From Volvox africanus (lineage: Eukaryota; Chlorophyta; Chlorophyceae; Chlamydomonadales; Volvocaceae): a stretch of DNA of 64,000 bases. The position numbers were made by a program, and so were the translations under genes. Positions 13,401 to 26,800 of this stretch are shown here, one piece after another. The stretch lies in contig BSDZ01000017.1 in the NCBI GenBank assembly GCA_030268105.1, positions 3,328,001-3,392,000 on the forward strand, written 5' to 3'. A model generated the notes under the pieces. The model searched no databases, was not told the DNA's origin, and saw only the letters and a list, made by a program, of their open reading frames with translations. How positions within the stretch are numbered: position 1 is the first letter of the stretch; the number at the start of each line of letters is the position of its first letter.

Positions 13401-15952
13401 TCTGCACTCTTGCGTCTTCCATCCATCGGACGGCTGACGTGGCCCTTACCCGGCCTCCATGATCAGGAAATTGAGGAGCTTGCACGAGCCTACCTGAATA
13501 AGCCAGTCATGGTCAAGGTAGGCGGGGCGGTGTTGAACGGGGGGGCGGGGGCGGGGGCGGGGGACCTCAAAGAGGGAGCGGGGGCGGTGTACTCGCGATG
13601 GCTATGAAAGTGGCGGCGCGTCCCTGTCCCGGTCGCTTAACGAACTGCATTGCAAGTATGGGCTCATGCATGTGTTGGTCTATCTGCCAGTATTGCAAAT
13701 ACTTTGTCGAAAATTCCAGGGATTTGGAACAGGGGCGCGGCTAGGTCGCAGGGCATTGCTTTAATTTCGGCCGGGGCTGTTTCGTTTCCTCTTCTCGTCA
13801 GCAGCGGCGCCCAACTCCGTTAGAACCATGATCACTCCGGGACGTGCTCCCCCCCCCTTCCCCCCGTTCGTCTTCCCCCCCTTCCCCCGCGGCGCTCCCC
13901 TGTCCTGCAGATTGGCGCAGTGTCCACGCCCACTGCTAATGTGGCCCAGCGGCTAGAGCACGCGCCTGACGGGCAAAAGATGGAGATCCTTGCGGCCCTC
14001 ATTTCATCGGAGGTTGGTTATGGGATGCCCGCGGGAGGCGCGTGTGTGTATGTGTGGATTCTGCTGCCAGGTGGCAGCCAACAGTCGGGAGAGGAAAGGC
14101 TTGGGTGAGGAATCCTCGGGGAAATAAAAGGGTATTAAAATCATGACACGGAGCTGACAGGCGGCCGAGATACGTGAACCCGTTTGCCAGGAGCTGACGT
14201 TATGACGGATTGGGATGATGAGATGATGACGGATGGGATGGGATGGGATGGTGTGTCATCGGCGCCACATGCCCCTCTTCCCCTCCTCTTCAACCCCGGT
14301 GTCCTCCCCGCTCCACACAAACACCGTGCTGGCCGCCATCAGGTTGCTGCGGAGGCTGCCGGAGGACCCCCCATGCCGCTAACCATTGTGTTCGTGGAGC
14401 GCAAGGCGCGCTGCGATGAGGTCGCGGAGGCGCTGCGGGAGGACGGCATTCCCGCGAACGCACTGCATGGGGGTTTAGGTCAGGTATGTAGTGCGTGGGG
14501 GATGAGGGCTATGTGCGGGAGGTGCGTTTGGCCATATTTGGGCGGCCACTCCATTACTGGTTAAATGTGCGCTCCGAATACTTACCATGGGGACTTTGCG
14601 CCAGGGTTGCCGTCTCTTGCATTGCTGTCTCTCATTTCCTTCCGCCCGGGCTGCAGACGACGATGCCGTGCGCTCCGCCCTCTCACTGAAACCCGCCGCC
14701 CTCCACACCCCAGATGGAGCGCGAGGCGTCCCTGCGCGACTTCGCGAAGGGGCTGATTAAGGTGCTGGTCGCAACCGATGTGGCCTCACGCGGACTGGAC
14801 ATCAAGGGCATCGGACACGTCATCAACATGGATCTGCCGAAGACTTTTGAAGACTACGTTCACAGAATCGGTGGGCACATGCAATGAGGGAGGCTGGTCT
14901 ACTTCGTCCTCTGCGCTGCTGTACGGGATGAGTATGAGTCTAAGCTCTGCTGCCCCCAGCGGCTGCGCGCTGTCGTCCCGACTTAACTGCCCTCCCGGGC
15001 GCTCCCTGCATCGCCCTGCAGGCCGGACGGGGCGGGCGGGCACCAAGGGCCGAGCCACCTCCCTGTGGAACGACCGGGACAGCTTCTTGGTGGCACAGAT
15101 AAAGCAGGTAGGACGCGGGGAAAGGGAAGGAGAAGGGGAAGAAGAAGGGGAAGAAGAAGTAGAAGGGGAAAGAGAAGGGGAAGGGGAAGGGGGTCGGCCC
15201 ACACCTCACCGTTTCCCGGCACCATCCCCATTTTTCGCTCCTGCATGATAAGGCCTCTGTGGTAAGAACCACCCCCTCCTGCCTCTGCTTAGGCCCTGGC
15301 TGAGCTGGAGAAAGGCAACGGTTTCGCGTTCGCCACTGGCAAGGAGGCCCGCAAGGAGGAGCGGCAGCTGGCCCGGGAGTTCAAGTGGGTGCGGGATGAG
15401 AGGCGGCAGTGCGGGCCTCTCTCGGGGTCCTATATGGCCGACGTCAATTGTTGGGGGGGCAGAGCCGCGGGTGATGGGAGTTCCTACGGTGGCATCTCTT
15501 ATCTGAAGGCATTCATTTCCTGGCGGGCTTGTTGCTTGCATGCATGCACCCGCCACTCCTTGCGAGCTGCGACCTCATCCGCTACACATGTGCTGGGTCC
15601 CATGTAATGCTGCGTTTGTTTTTGTCTCTCTTCCTCAGCCAAGACCTATGGGATGAGTATGAAATTGGGTGTTTTTTAAGTAAGATTATTGATAATTATT
15701 GATAACAGTTGCATACCTCGGTGTTAAACTTCTAACCCCCATTTTGATTCCCTATGCACCTCCACCCGCGCCTCCACCCGCCCCTCCACCACCTCTACCC
15801 GCACACGCAGGTCTCAGCTCAAAATGACAAGTCAGGGAATGCTACAGACCGGTTCCGGCTCTGTCAAGGTGGACGAAAAGTACTCGCACATGGCCACTGC
15901 GGCGCCGGCGACTGCGGGGTCTGGGGTGGCGGATGCGGCATGGGATGACTGA
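10411..15952 (+). CDS. DEAD-box ATP-dependent RNA helicase
   Basis: ATP-driven RNA remodelling enzyme of superfamily 2. Eleven exons: 10411-10830, 11048-11308, 12081-12311, 12978-13046, 13467-13517, 13911-14012, 14343-14483, 14714-14870, 15022-15107, 15293-15384 and 15811-15952. Total 1752 nt, 583 residues, all phases consistent. The N-terminus [11 protein letters not shown] is followed by a Gly/Ser/Arg-rich tail. Motifs in order: Q motif (PTPIQAQ), Walker A AETGSGKT (179-186), [19 protein letters not shown] (291-294), SAT (322-324), [19 protein letters not shown] and HRIGRTGRAG (from His475). The C-terminus ends in [14 protein letters not shown] and [20 protein letters not shown] wording match plant DEAD-box helicases. 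The exact orthologue is not assigned; the complete motif set implies an active enzyme. Confidence 0.96.
15117..15190 (+). repeat. (GGGAAG/GAAGAA) purine tract
   Basis: Imperfect GGGAAGGAGAAG-type run at the start of the helicase intron that follows the exon ending at 15107. Confidence 0.85.
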
Positions 15953-18105
15953 GGCCGGGCGGTTTGATGCACCAAGGGGTGCACCGTTAAAGACGTCGCT
16001 GCTGGGAAGGGAGAAACACAACACACATGTGCCGCCAACCACCAGTGACCCTCCGGCTTGGTCCACTTTTGGTTGTCACCGCTCAGACTCAGACTCGGAC
16101 AAAAGTGGAGCAAGCATCAAATGGAAAGTGGCGGCGAGGCTGTCGAAAGGAGGAGCGAGGGGGAGAGTGGCAGGATGGCGACCGTCGTACAATACTAGGG
16201 ATAGCGGGCGTCAGTTACACCTAGGGCGCTGAAGGCGCACGGTTACCCTTCATCGTGCGTTTCCCCCTGGAGGGCCTTCTCGTCCAGCAGCCTTCCCTTT
16301 GAAAGAAAAAGCTCTTAAGCGCTGACTATCAGTACACAGACATACAGACACACATCTCCGGGAGCATCCCGCTGGGGTACGGCCAACCTGCCTGTGCATC
16401 ATTGAGCGGGTACGTAGTAGGCGTGACGCACGCAGGTGTACGGCGACCTGGGCCCTTACTCGGTAAGGAACTGATTTGCGGTCATCTGGTTGGTAACATT
16501 TGTTGAACCGATCAGGCTAATCACTGACGCGGCGGCGGAGGGCAATGGCTTTCTCGTCGGCTGCTGTGGTTCGGGGCGGCTGGTAGCTTCCATTGATTGC
16601 CTCGCCTCATGCCGGTAGCGGGCCGAGTGCAAGTGAGGATGGCAACCCAGGACGGAACAAGAAGGGTCGTGCAAGTGTCACCGAGTTCATTTCAGCGGAC
16701 CCTAGTCGCGGGTAACATTGCATTGCTACACTGTGGTTGGGGTCAGGGGGCCCTGATGAGGACAGGGGGGGGGCTTCCGATTTTGCGGCTTCCATCTCGG
16801 GCCACACTGGGCGCCTCTCAGAGGCCTCCAACCAAGAGGAGGAGGCGGTGAGGCCGCGCTGTCACACACCGGCCCATCGCGTTGGAGTGAGCAGCGTGTC
16901 TGTGTGTTGGGGGGGGGATTTGGATTCGTGCCTCTGGGGCGTACGGACTATGAGGGGGGCCTTATGACAGACAGGATATCGTTTATTGAATGTTTTTTTT
17001 GTTTTGTGACCCTGTGCGGTTGTTTAGCTTCTGTGTCTTAACTCTTTGTGCGTCGTGTGAGCTCTCTTGGGTTGGTTGGTTTACTTTGATGACGTTTCAT
17101 CTGGTTTTGCGGACACTGGAGTGTCCCTCGCGTCGTGTAAAGGGTGGGGGGGGCGCGTCGCGGGGTGTAATGAGGGCGTGTTACAGAACGTCATGGGATT
17201 GACGAGCGGATGCAGCGTAAAGATGCAGGCTGCTGGAATGTGGAAGGAGTTGTTGCGGGTGTTTGCTGCGCAGCCGCGGGCGATTGGGATGTGCGACGAC
17301 TGCTGTCAAGGCCTTAATATGCTGCGGTTTGGAGCTAGTAGCTGAGAGAGGGTCTTCTCCTACCCCTTCCTCGGGAGGAGGGGAACTCTCCCGGCGCCTT
17401 ACGGTATCTAAGTTCGGGAACGCCAAGCGTCGTCGGAAGCTCTGTCGTATCAGCTTTCCAGAGAAATAGCGGCGAAAGTCGTCGCAGTCAACGGCGATGA
17501 AAACATCACCGTGAGACCCCAAGGGGTTTTTTGTTTTGCGCGGAGATAGCGCCGGAAAAGAGGTGCACTGATGAACGGTACCGTGTTGTTAAAGGGCGAT
17601 AGAAATGCAGAAATTCGATACGAATGCACCATTTTGACGCACAAGGTCACTCAGTGCTGACTTGTCACGGCACCTCCCTTACGATGGGATGGCGAAGTGG
17701 CATACATGGAATATGTAAACAGCAGCCATTCAGGCGACTCAGGCGCCACGTCTCCTCTCTCCACACTGGGGTAGCGCCCTAATAAGGACTGGAGCACCGC
17801 AGCTGCGCTTGTTGAGCAACTGGTCAATATGCAGATGGGTCCTGGTAAAACCCCTACCCATATGCCGGCGCTTGGTGCGGCAGGCATTCGAGCGCCCCCC
17901 TCTACTGCGTTCCCGCGCTCTTTACCACCACAGGACGTTTCTTCCCGACGCCTACATCTCCCTTTCTACCTCTTGTTACCTCTACCCGCCCTTGAGTCCG
18001 CTGCTTCTTCCAGCCCTCGGACCCTGCCTCCTCGAGCCACGACAGCCCTCTCACTACAACCAATAGCGAAGACTGAACAGCAGCACCTCCTTCCCGGATG
18101 TGGCT
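15953..18105. other. Convergent intergenic region
   Basis: 3' flanks of the helicase (+) and the HECT ligase (-). I see no exon carrying known motifs. Several 60-110-codon open frames exist on both strands but overlap one another and lack recognisable composition. Confidence 0.55.
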
Positions 18106-21100
18106 TTACGACAGCTCGAAACCGGCCCCGGATGTGATGGAATAGAGAAGTTTGGTCTTAAGAGTGGAGGCGCGTCTGTAGTTGGGCAGCTTGAGCATAT
18201 TGTAGCATGTCGAGGCGGACGGTAGACGGTCCACGTCACGGCCCCCAATGACAGCGAACATCCCCGCATCGCACTCCACCTGTATTGCAGGTGTAAGTGT
18301 GGGGAAACGGGAATCAACTGAGGCACCGTTCCTAGGTGGCATGCGGGCAGGAGGATGCTGACGGTGGGTGTGAATCTAAGGAATCTAAAGAGTCGCGGTG
18401 GATTTAGAACGGGTCTGCGGGTGGCGGACGGTGGTGGGCGATGGTAGAAGGCACAGGGTATGCCTCAGCCCAGATATCTTCCTGTGTGCAGCTCTCAGCA
18501 GCGGGCTCTTCCGACCTAAGCGGAACTCAGCCACACGGCCACACGGGAGGACATCATGCATGTGAACGGCGCCAGACACAGACTTCCCCATGCGATATTA
18601 CCCGGCCTCCCCCCCATCGTCATACAGTGTCCGCCACGCTCTTCGTGGCATGCTTCCTCACAAGACACCCTTTCCACAAAGCTTTAACAAATTACAAACT
18701 TCCTTGTCTTCGTCACATCTCCTTGGTGCTCTACCTCACAACGCCACCATCCAGCTCTCCGGCGTCACCCCCCTCCCACACCACCACACCACACCTTGTG
18801 CACCGTCAGCGGCGGTTGCAGATACCGGAAACCCCCCAGCGGCGGCCGGCTGCAGCTGGTCGCGAAGCGCAGCAGGGCTGACTGCTGGTCTGGGGTTAGT
18901 TCCGATACCACCCGCCAAAACAACTTGACGGTGGCGGAGTCAGCGCTGTAGCCGCCGCTGTAGCGAGTCCATCTCCGCATATCTCCCACATCCAGAGGCG
19001 CGGCGCCGCCCCCGCCCGGGCGGTCGGCCGTTGCGCCTGACAGCAGCTGGTTGAACTCGCGCGGATTGAACAGTCTGAGGGAAGCCTGGTGAGGGAGGGA
19101 TGCCCGGGGGAAAGGGGGGGTTCGGATCAGACGGCGGAGCATGTGAAGGGAGGGGCGACATTCGCCCCGGGGATTTAGATGGCATTGCCTGATGCATGTG
19201 CCCCAAAGCAGAGAGGGTTCCGAATGCAGTGCACCTGTTCGTGTCACATAACATGGTGTGGCTTTGACATGTGTGCACCGGGACGGGGAAGTGCGACGGG
19301 GTGAGGCGGGGAGTGCCCCCGCTGCCCAACGAGGGCCTCACGCAGGTAGCGCCCACGTACTCTGTTGACACCCCCGGGGGCGAGAAGGGGAAGGAGAAGG
19401 AGAAGGAGAAGGAGAAGGAGAAGGAGAAGGAGAAGGAGAAGGAGAAGGAGAAGGAGAAGGAGAAGGAGAAGGAGAAGGAGAAGGAGAAGGAGAAGGAGAA
19501 GGAGAAGGAGAAGGAGAAGGAGAAGGAGAAGGAGAAGGAGAAGGAGAAGGAGAAGGAGAAGGAGAAGGAGAAGGAGAAGGAGAAGGAGAAGGAGAAGGAG
19601 AAGGAGAAGGAGAAGGGGAAGGAGAAGGAGAAGGAGAAGGAGAAGGAGGAGAAGGAGAAGGAGAAGGAGAAGGAGAAGGAGAAGGAGAAGGAGAAGGAGA
19701 AGGAGAAGGAGAAGGAGAAGGAGAAGGAAAAGCGAGCGAGCTTGAGCGCTCCTGCTGTCACTCGCGCTCAGCTCGCATTTCCTAGAGCTCGAGTGAGAGC
19801 GCTAGGGAGAGTGCGCGTGCGAGAGAGGTAGGTGTCTCCTCTCGTCAGCACACGCATCCTCAAGCTGCTCCCACACGTCCTCCGCCCTTACCTCCCTCCA
19901 CACCCCTACCTGCGGAATAAGGCTGAAGAGGCCCCGGGCGAAGGCTGCTGTGGGAGCCCCCAGCTTCCCGTTGAGGTGCCAGTCCGCCAGCAGGTGGCAG
20001 TACAGCAGGCGGGACTCGTTGCTGCCGAAAAGGGGCCCGGGAGGAGGGGAAGGAGGAGGGGGCAGACACGCGCGGGGTGACCAAGTGAGGCCTAACGCAT
20101 ACGCAGGGACGGAAAAACGGAAGGCACACGTTTGCAGTACATGCACGTGGCTGTGTTGGGCGAATATGCTCCCGCACGAACACACACAACCAGACGCACA
20201 AACACAGACACACACACACACACACAGGCACGCACACGCAACTTATACATGTGACGTCACCCCTAGCGAAATCCCGTCCTCTTCTTCTTCGCCACCCTCA
20301 TTTCGCAGAGTCCTTTCCTCCATCCACCCCCCTTTCCCCTCCCCCTCCCGCCCCAGCCCTCCTCCCCCACTCCATCCCGCTCACGTCACCGGCATATCCC
20401 CTCTGCCCGGCAGCAGTTCATGATGTACTGGACAACCAAGGAAGTCCGTGTCGGCACTGAAGGTGAGACACAGATCCGATACGTCGCCCTCGTAGCGCTT
20501 CACCTGTGTGAAGGGTGTGGGGGGCCGACACGACGCGGTCGGGGTTTCCCGAAGGGGTGCAAGAGGGGAGAAATCGGGAGGGCAGGGGCAGGGCAAGTTA
20601 AGTCCAGGGTTGGCCGCGTATGAACATAAGAAGATACACCGACATGGGATCATAACGAGCATGTAGCCACCGGGGGTATCCCTGCCGCTGGCCCGCTGCT
20701 GCTGCAGACGCGTGAACGAAGCCTCGAAGACCGCCGGCGCCTCGAAGGCCCGTGACTGCCCTGACGTGAGTGAACTGATTCCATCATCCACACCTCCACG
20801 TCCACCACCACCACCACCACCACCACCGATAACAACAACCACCACAACCACCACCACAACAACAACAACAACCACAACCACAACAACCACAACCACAACA
20901 ACCACAACCACAACAACAACCACAACAACCACAACCACCACAACAACCACAACAACCACAACACACAGGTCTTTCCCCAGCTCCCCTAAAGTCCCATCCT
21001 CACGCACACCTACCATGAGCAGGTTCTTATGTAGCTCCGGATCCAGGGAGGACAAATCGTCAAACAGCGGCTGCCGGCCCTGAAGGGTCAGCAGGTGGAG

Positions 21101-23807
21101 GGCGGCACAGGGCACATGGAGCTGCTGACTACGGGTATCGCCCGAGCAATGCGGGAATGGGAATGTATGCGTAGAGCGGAGTGCAGTATGTTGACCGGGA
21201 TGATCAGCTGGAGGATGACACAACGAGTTTCAGTAAGTCTTAAAAGACGCCCGGTCTGGCACAGCACCGTTGCGATGGAGGGCCATTTTATTAGTAAGAA
21301 AATGGAATATTGATGATTCACCAGCCGGCACGTACCCCCCCCTCCCGGCGATCCCCCCGGTATCCACCCCACCCTTTCCCCTCCGCCCCTCAACCACCTG
21401 TAATCGGGCCACGAAGAAATGCGCGAAGGGTACCGGGAGCAAGATCCCCTCGTACAGTGCCTTTCCGAACATAAGGCCTGCGGCGACACGAGGCGAGGCA
21501 GGAGGAAGTCTCCATGGGAATAGCTGCAACAGCCAGTCGGTGAGGTGCTTTACGTACGGCACACGTGATGCGTGAGGGGAACGGCAGATCGCGCAACAAA
21601 AGCAAGAATCCGATGCCCGTACATTAGAGCCGTATTCTTTTGTGAAGTGACAACCAGCTGAGCCATCGTCGCTGTCACCGTGTGGCAGCAGCAGGGCGCA
21701 GCGGCACGACTAGTATGTCGTCACTTAAGGATGCCGCCAAACACGACTTTTAAGAACGCACCCACCATCTCCCCCTTCCACCAGACGTCCACATTCCACA
21801 TACACATGCGCATCCTCATCCATGTACACATACACATTCTGATGAGTAAACGTCCCCCTGCACACCCATGAACTCCAGCAGCGCCAAACCCCCATCCAGC
21901 CTCTCCGCGGCCGGGTTGGGGTAGACGAGGCCGTCCGGGGTGGACGTGAAGAGGCCGTAATTCGCGTCCAGACCTGGAAGGGGGAGGAGAAGAACGGGCA
22001 GGACGAGGTGACTGAGAGTGACCCTGTTGAGAAGGGTCTAAGCGGGTGGGGGCGGGAGAAGTGCTCGGGGTTATCGTTAGAAGAAGGGACATGACCTGGA
22101 GGGGGGAGGGGTAAAAAAAATCCCGTTTTGAAAAAAACGGAAAATTTTAACCATAACTTTCAAAAAACGGTTTACTACTAACACAAATTCGGATAATATT
22201 TCATCCAAAATTGCCGTCGATTTATTTTTATTTCCTCATAGGATTTTCATTGACATTGCTATAAGTCCTGGAAATTTCGTAGTAATCGCGGGGGTCAATG
22301 CTTGAAGTTACGAACAGGGGAGAGGGGAGAGGGGAGAGGGGAGAGGGGAGAGGGGAGAGGGGAGAGGGGAGAGGGGAGAGGGGAGAGGGGAGAGGGGAGA
22401 GGGGAGAGGGGAGAGGGGAGAGGGGAGAGGGGAGAGGGGAGAGGGGAGAGGGGAGAGGGGAGAGGGGAGAGGGGAGAGGGGAGAGGGGAGAGGGGAGAGG
22501 GGAGAGGGGAGAGGGGAGAGGGGAGAGGGGAGAGGGGAGAGGGGAGAGGGGAGAGGGGAGAGGGGAGAGGGGAGAGGGGAGAGGGGAGAGGGGAGAGGGG
22601 AGAGGGGAGAGGGGAGAGGGGAGAGGGGAGAGGGGAGAGACACTGAATGCCCTCAAGCCCCAGGCAGCGTACTCCGTTTGCGAGATGTCCAAACTCCTGG
22701 CGCGGATGTCGCAGCTGCTAAGAGGATCCGGCTCCCCGAGGTGGGTGACGGCAGGTGGGGCAGGTGACTCAGACAGCGCACCAAAATGCGAATGGCAGGT
22801 ACAAGCCACTCCCCTCCCCCCCTCCCTTCCCAACCTGCGGACACCACCCTCTCCAGGAGCTCCTTCTGCAAGCCCCCGAAGTCCAGTCCCGCCTCACTGA
22901 AGGGCGGAAGGGCCGGGGGTGCGGTGTGTCAGAGGGGTCGGGGGTGGGGGTGGGGGTGGGGGTGGGGGTGGGGGCGGGGTGGGGGTCGGGGTGGGGGTGG
23001 GGGCGGGGGCGAGCGTTCATATTTACACAGCCATTCAATGCCTCATACCGGGGGGCAGCCTTTCACCCCCAATACACCCATGGGACAGGTGCCCGCTTCC
23101 AATTCGGTGTGTGTGTATGGAGGGGGGAGGGAGAGCCCTCCCTCAGTACGACTCTGTGAACCCTTATATCATACGATGTGACCCACGGGTCACTTACGTC
23201 ATGCCAGCCTCGTTCACAAACACCACCTGCATGTCGACATCACCGTCGGGGCCGCGTCGGGAGCCGCAGACCGCAATTGCATTCGTTCAAAGCGGGGTGG
23301 CGGCAAAGTTAGTGCCGGGATGCGGCACACGTTTCATCGTTAGAGCGGGGAAGTCTGACCGATATGGCAGCAAGCACATACGAGCACGTACAAGCACGTA
23401 ACGGCATACAAAACGTACACATGCACGTACACGCCCTAACTCTATTTTTCCTTTCCCCCCTTTCCCCCCTCTGCCCTCTCTACCCCCTCTATCCCGTTCC
23501 TCACTCACTGACTTCCACCGCGCATTGCCACCGGGTGGAGGCCAACAGCCCAACTCGCTCCTGACCTCATCGCATAACACTGCCACCACGTCACTTCTCA
23601 TCACCTGCAGCCGCGCCTTGAGTTCAGCCCCTTTGTGCGCCAATCCCGCGTACGCGTCCTCGATGAGGCTGCCGCGCCGAATGGTCACCTGAGGGGTATG
23701 AATACGTGTATGTGTGTTTTTTCAGTTCTCCTCCCCCCCTAGGGCGCACATCAGCCATCATCCCCCCCACCCGTTCTGCTGGGGTAATTGGAGCGGGACA
23801 CACATAG

Positions 23808-23838
<31 letters not shown>

Positions 23839-26800
23839 GGCTGATGGTGCTGTCCCACCACTGGGACAACAAAGCTCTGTCGTTCTCCCCACACCTCGTA
23901 CAACATGTGGCAAGCCCTCAAAGGACGTGGGCGAGGCCACGCCATGGAATAGACGGAACGGACGCACCTTGATGGGTTGCAGTCCCCCCGCGTGTCTCGG
24001 AAGCTCCCACCCCCCCCGCCTCTTGTCCTCCGCCAGGAGCGCGCGGAGGAGGTCCACGCGGCGGGAGAAGGGGACCGCCTGAGGGCCGAGGTGACACGGA
24101 CAGAGAAGGGTTAGGGGTGTTGTGTTTGGGGGGGGGGAGATGGGGCGAGGGGAGAAGGGGCGGGTTGGGGGTGACGAAAGTAACTGCGTGTCAAGCTGTA
24201 TGGCTGGACCAACTGTACGGCTGACACGTACTCAGTCCCTTCCACATCCCCCTAATCCCTCTCTCACCACACCGCTCCCTCCCTCCTATCCCCTGCCCCG
24301 GCCCACCTAGTTTGTCCTCAAGAGCTTTCACCAAGCCTGCCTAACTGCCGAGGCCAGCCGCCATCACCCCCATCATATCACGGTGGTTAGTCAATTGTAC
24401 TTCATAGCAGCATCGTCTGTACAGCTGCAGTATCACGTTGCGCGTGTATTCGCCTTTTCCCCGCTTCCCCCCCCCCCACCTGCCCACTTCTTCCCCCCCT
24501 TCCAGTCCACCTGTGGAGACACCCTGAGCAGTGACGCCAGACTCTTGGGCCGGCAGCCCTCACCCGCCCTGGTCTGCCACAGCGAGCAAAAGGGGGGGGG
24601 GTTGAGGGACGGGCAGGTGCTGGAAGGCGGGACGAGCATCGACCATTTTTGGATTCCATTGCTACTGGGGCGGTTGGGGGAGATGTTCACGATGTTGTAC
24701 ACCCTCACGATGCCGTACACCAAACGAACAGCAAACACCTTTCAAGCACCTGCAGGGCTGGTGAGCCACCCGGAGCGGAGATGTCCCCCTCGTCCTCCTC
24801 GTCAGCGCCCCCGGTCCCACCGGCCGACACGCCGCCGCCGCCACCGTACACGAGTGCATGCAATACCGTACCCGCAGTGAAGGGCCCGATGCGGGAATCG
24901 GAGGGGTCGGGGGCGGAGGCGGCGGAGGCGAAGGGGTCGTCGTCGTCCGGGCGGTGGTGATGGGGTGGAGCCTGACCTGTGGTCTCGGAGCGACGTCGGG
25001 GGACGGTGTGGAGGGGGCAGAGGGTTCCTCTCATTGACACTCTCCGAGATACAGGTCCCATGGGTCGGTAGCTCCGGAACCAGATCGGGCGGTGGCGGTG
25101 GGCGGAGACAGAAGGGAGAAGGAGACCGGGGGAATGATGCCTGGTGCCAGGCCATCCGCGACATGCACGACCCGCCATGCTCTTTTGCGGGCACCCCCCC
25201 CTCACACGAACAGCGTGCTTCCAGTCTGTACGGCAAAATACGACATTTTAAAAGTGTTTTTATGACAAAATATGAATAAGCTATGTCGTACACATACCGC
25301 ACGTGCAGCCAAGCACACTCATGCACGCACGCACGCGCACCCGGCTGCTCATCCTCTGATCCGAACATCTCCCTGTACGGCGCCAGCCATAGTAATGACT
25401 GACAATATGGCCGTCGTACATCCCGTTCGTACAAGGCCCGCAGCAGTCGCGGTGCCCACTCGATCAGCAATGCAAAGTCGGCGTCTCCGGGGCCTGGGGC
25501 GGATACCGCCCGGCTGCCATCGGCATGAGGCTGGGGGGGTGGGGGTGGGGAAGGAGGGAGGAGGAGCCCGCACGAAGAAGGGAGGGGTGATGGAGAGGTG
25601 AAATGGGGTGAGAGAGGTGATGAAGACAAAAATTGTGCCCTTGTGCCTGCGTGCGTACTGCAAATATGTGTTCGAGGGGCGGCTCATCGGGGGATCCTGA
25701 CATGTGTGTGTGTGTGTTTCGGGTTTTACTGGCTGCCTCCACCACGAGGCTCCAGAGGAAGCTGGCGTTGATCCAGTCCCCGACTCGCTCATCCCGTTGC
25801 CCACCTTGGGGAGGTAGGTATGGAAGACAAGGGAGTTGAGGGACGTGCCCACGGCTCTAGCTGCCGCCAAATCCAGGGGTTGCTGCAGCTCGTAGAACTC
25901 GCCGTCGTCCAGTACGAGCAGCAGCTGGGCGTACACCCTGAAGGGGGGGAGGGGGAGAAAGGGGAGAAAAGGGGAGAGGAGGAGGGAGGAAGGGAGACGT
26001 CAAAGTGGCCGGGACAGGGGCGGGTGGATATTACCATGTAGGGCACTTTGCACCTCTATTCGCAGCGATGTACGACACCGGGCCTACAAAGCCTCTATCC
26101 TCTCCCCCGGACGCGCCGACCGGTCCCGAACTCCCGATTCCTCCCCCAACGTTGCTGTCGGCCCACCCCCCTCACCCCACCCCACCATACACACACACAT
26201 ACCTGCAGAACAGCCCCAGCACTCGGGCGCTTCTCGGCTGGAGCCCCGCATAGCCCCCCGCCAGTGCCGCCACATCCAGTCCCCGACTTGCCGCAGCCGG
26301 GCATTCCCGTGGAAGTCGTAGAGCGAAACACAGCCAGCGCCACATGCGGGGAAGCACCCCAGGCGAGAAGGCCAAGGCGTTGAGCAGACCGGGTACGTCT
26401 GGGGGATCAGGTGGGGGCCGGGGAAGCCGAATGAAGGAGGGGAGGGGGGAGGGGTGAAGACGGGGAGGGGGTTTAGAAGCGAGGGCTTAGACGATAGGGT
26501 TTGAGGGAGAGATGATGGATGACTGTACTGAGAAGGGAGGGGTGGTGCGGGGTGTGAGGTGTGTGTGTGGGAAGTGGCGGGAAATCCGGGCGCGGGTGTG
26601 CCGTACGTTTAGCTGGACGAAGTGTGAGAGTGTGAGGCGGGTAAGGGACATCACTGGATGCAGTGGGGACCGTTATGTTTTGGCGCAAAGGGCACTCCGG
26701 GGTAAAGGGCACTGTGTATGTCTGTGTGTTAGCGGGGGCAGATTGGGGGTTGGAGGGGACGACGGCTCGTATGTTTACTCCGTGAACGGTATAAGGCCCG

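Noticed and set aside
19271..19831. Long Lys-Glu, poly-Arg and poly-Phe-Ser frames
   Set aside because: They are translations of the GAGAAG hexamer array within a ligase intron; every frame stays open because the unit has no stop.
20650..20770. Extra ligase exon reading [18 protein letters not shown]
   Set aside because: The HECT protein joins directly from LHKNLLM to VKRYEGD in phase; inserting this frame would break the conserved domain.
20712..21083. Poly-Thr, poly-Val and Cys-Gly-rich frames
   Set aside because: Artefacts of the ACC/ACA array in a ligase intron.
22228..22900. 200-residue RGEGRGE / SPLSPLP proteins on both strands
   Set aside because: Frames of the AGAGGGG heptamer array; no conserved flanking sequence.
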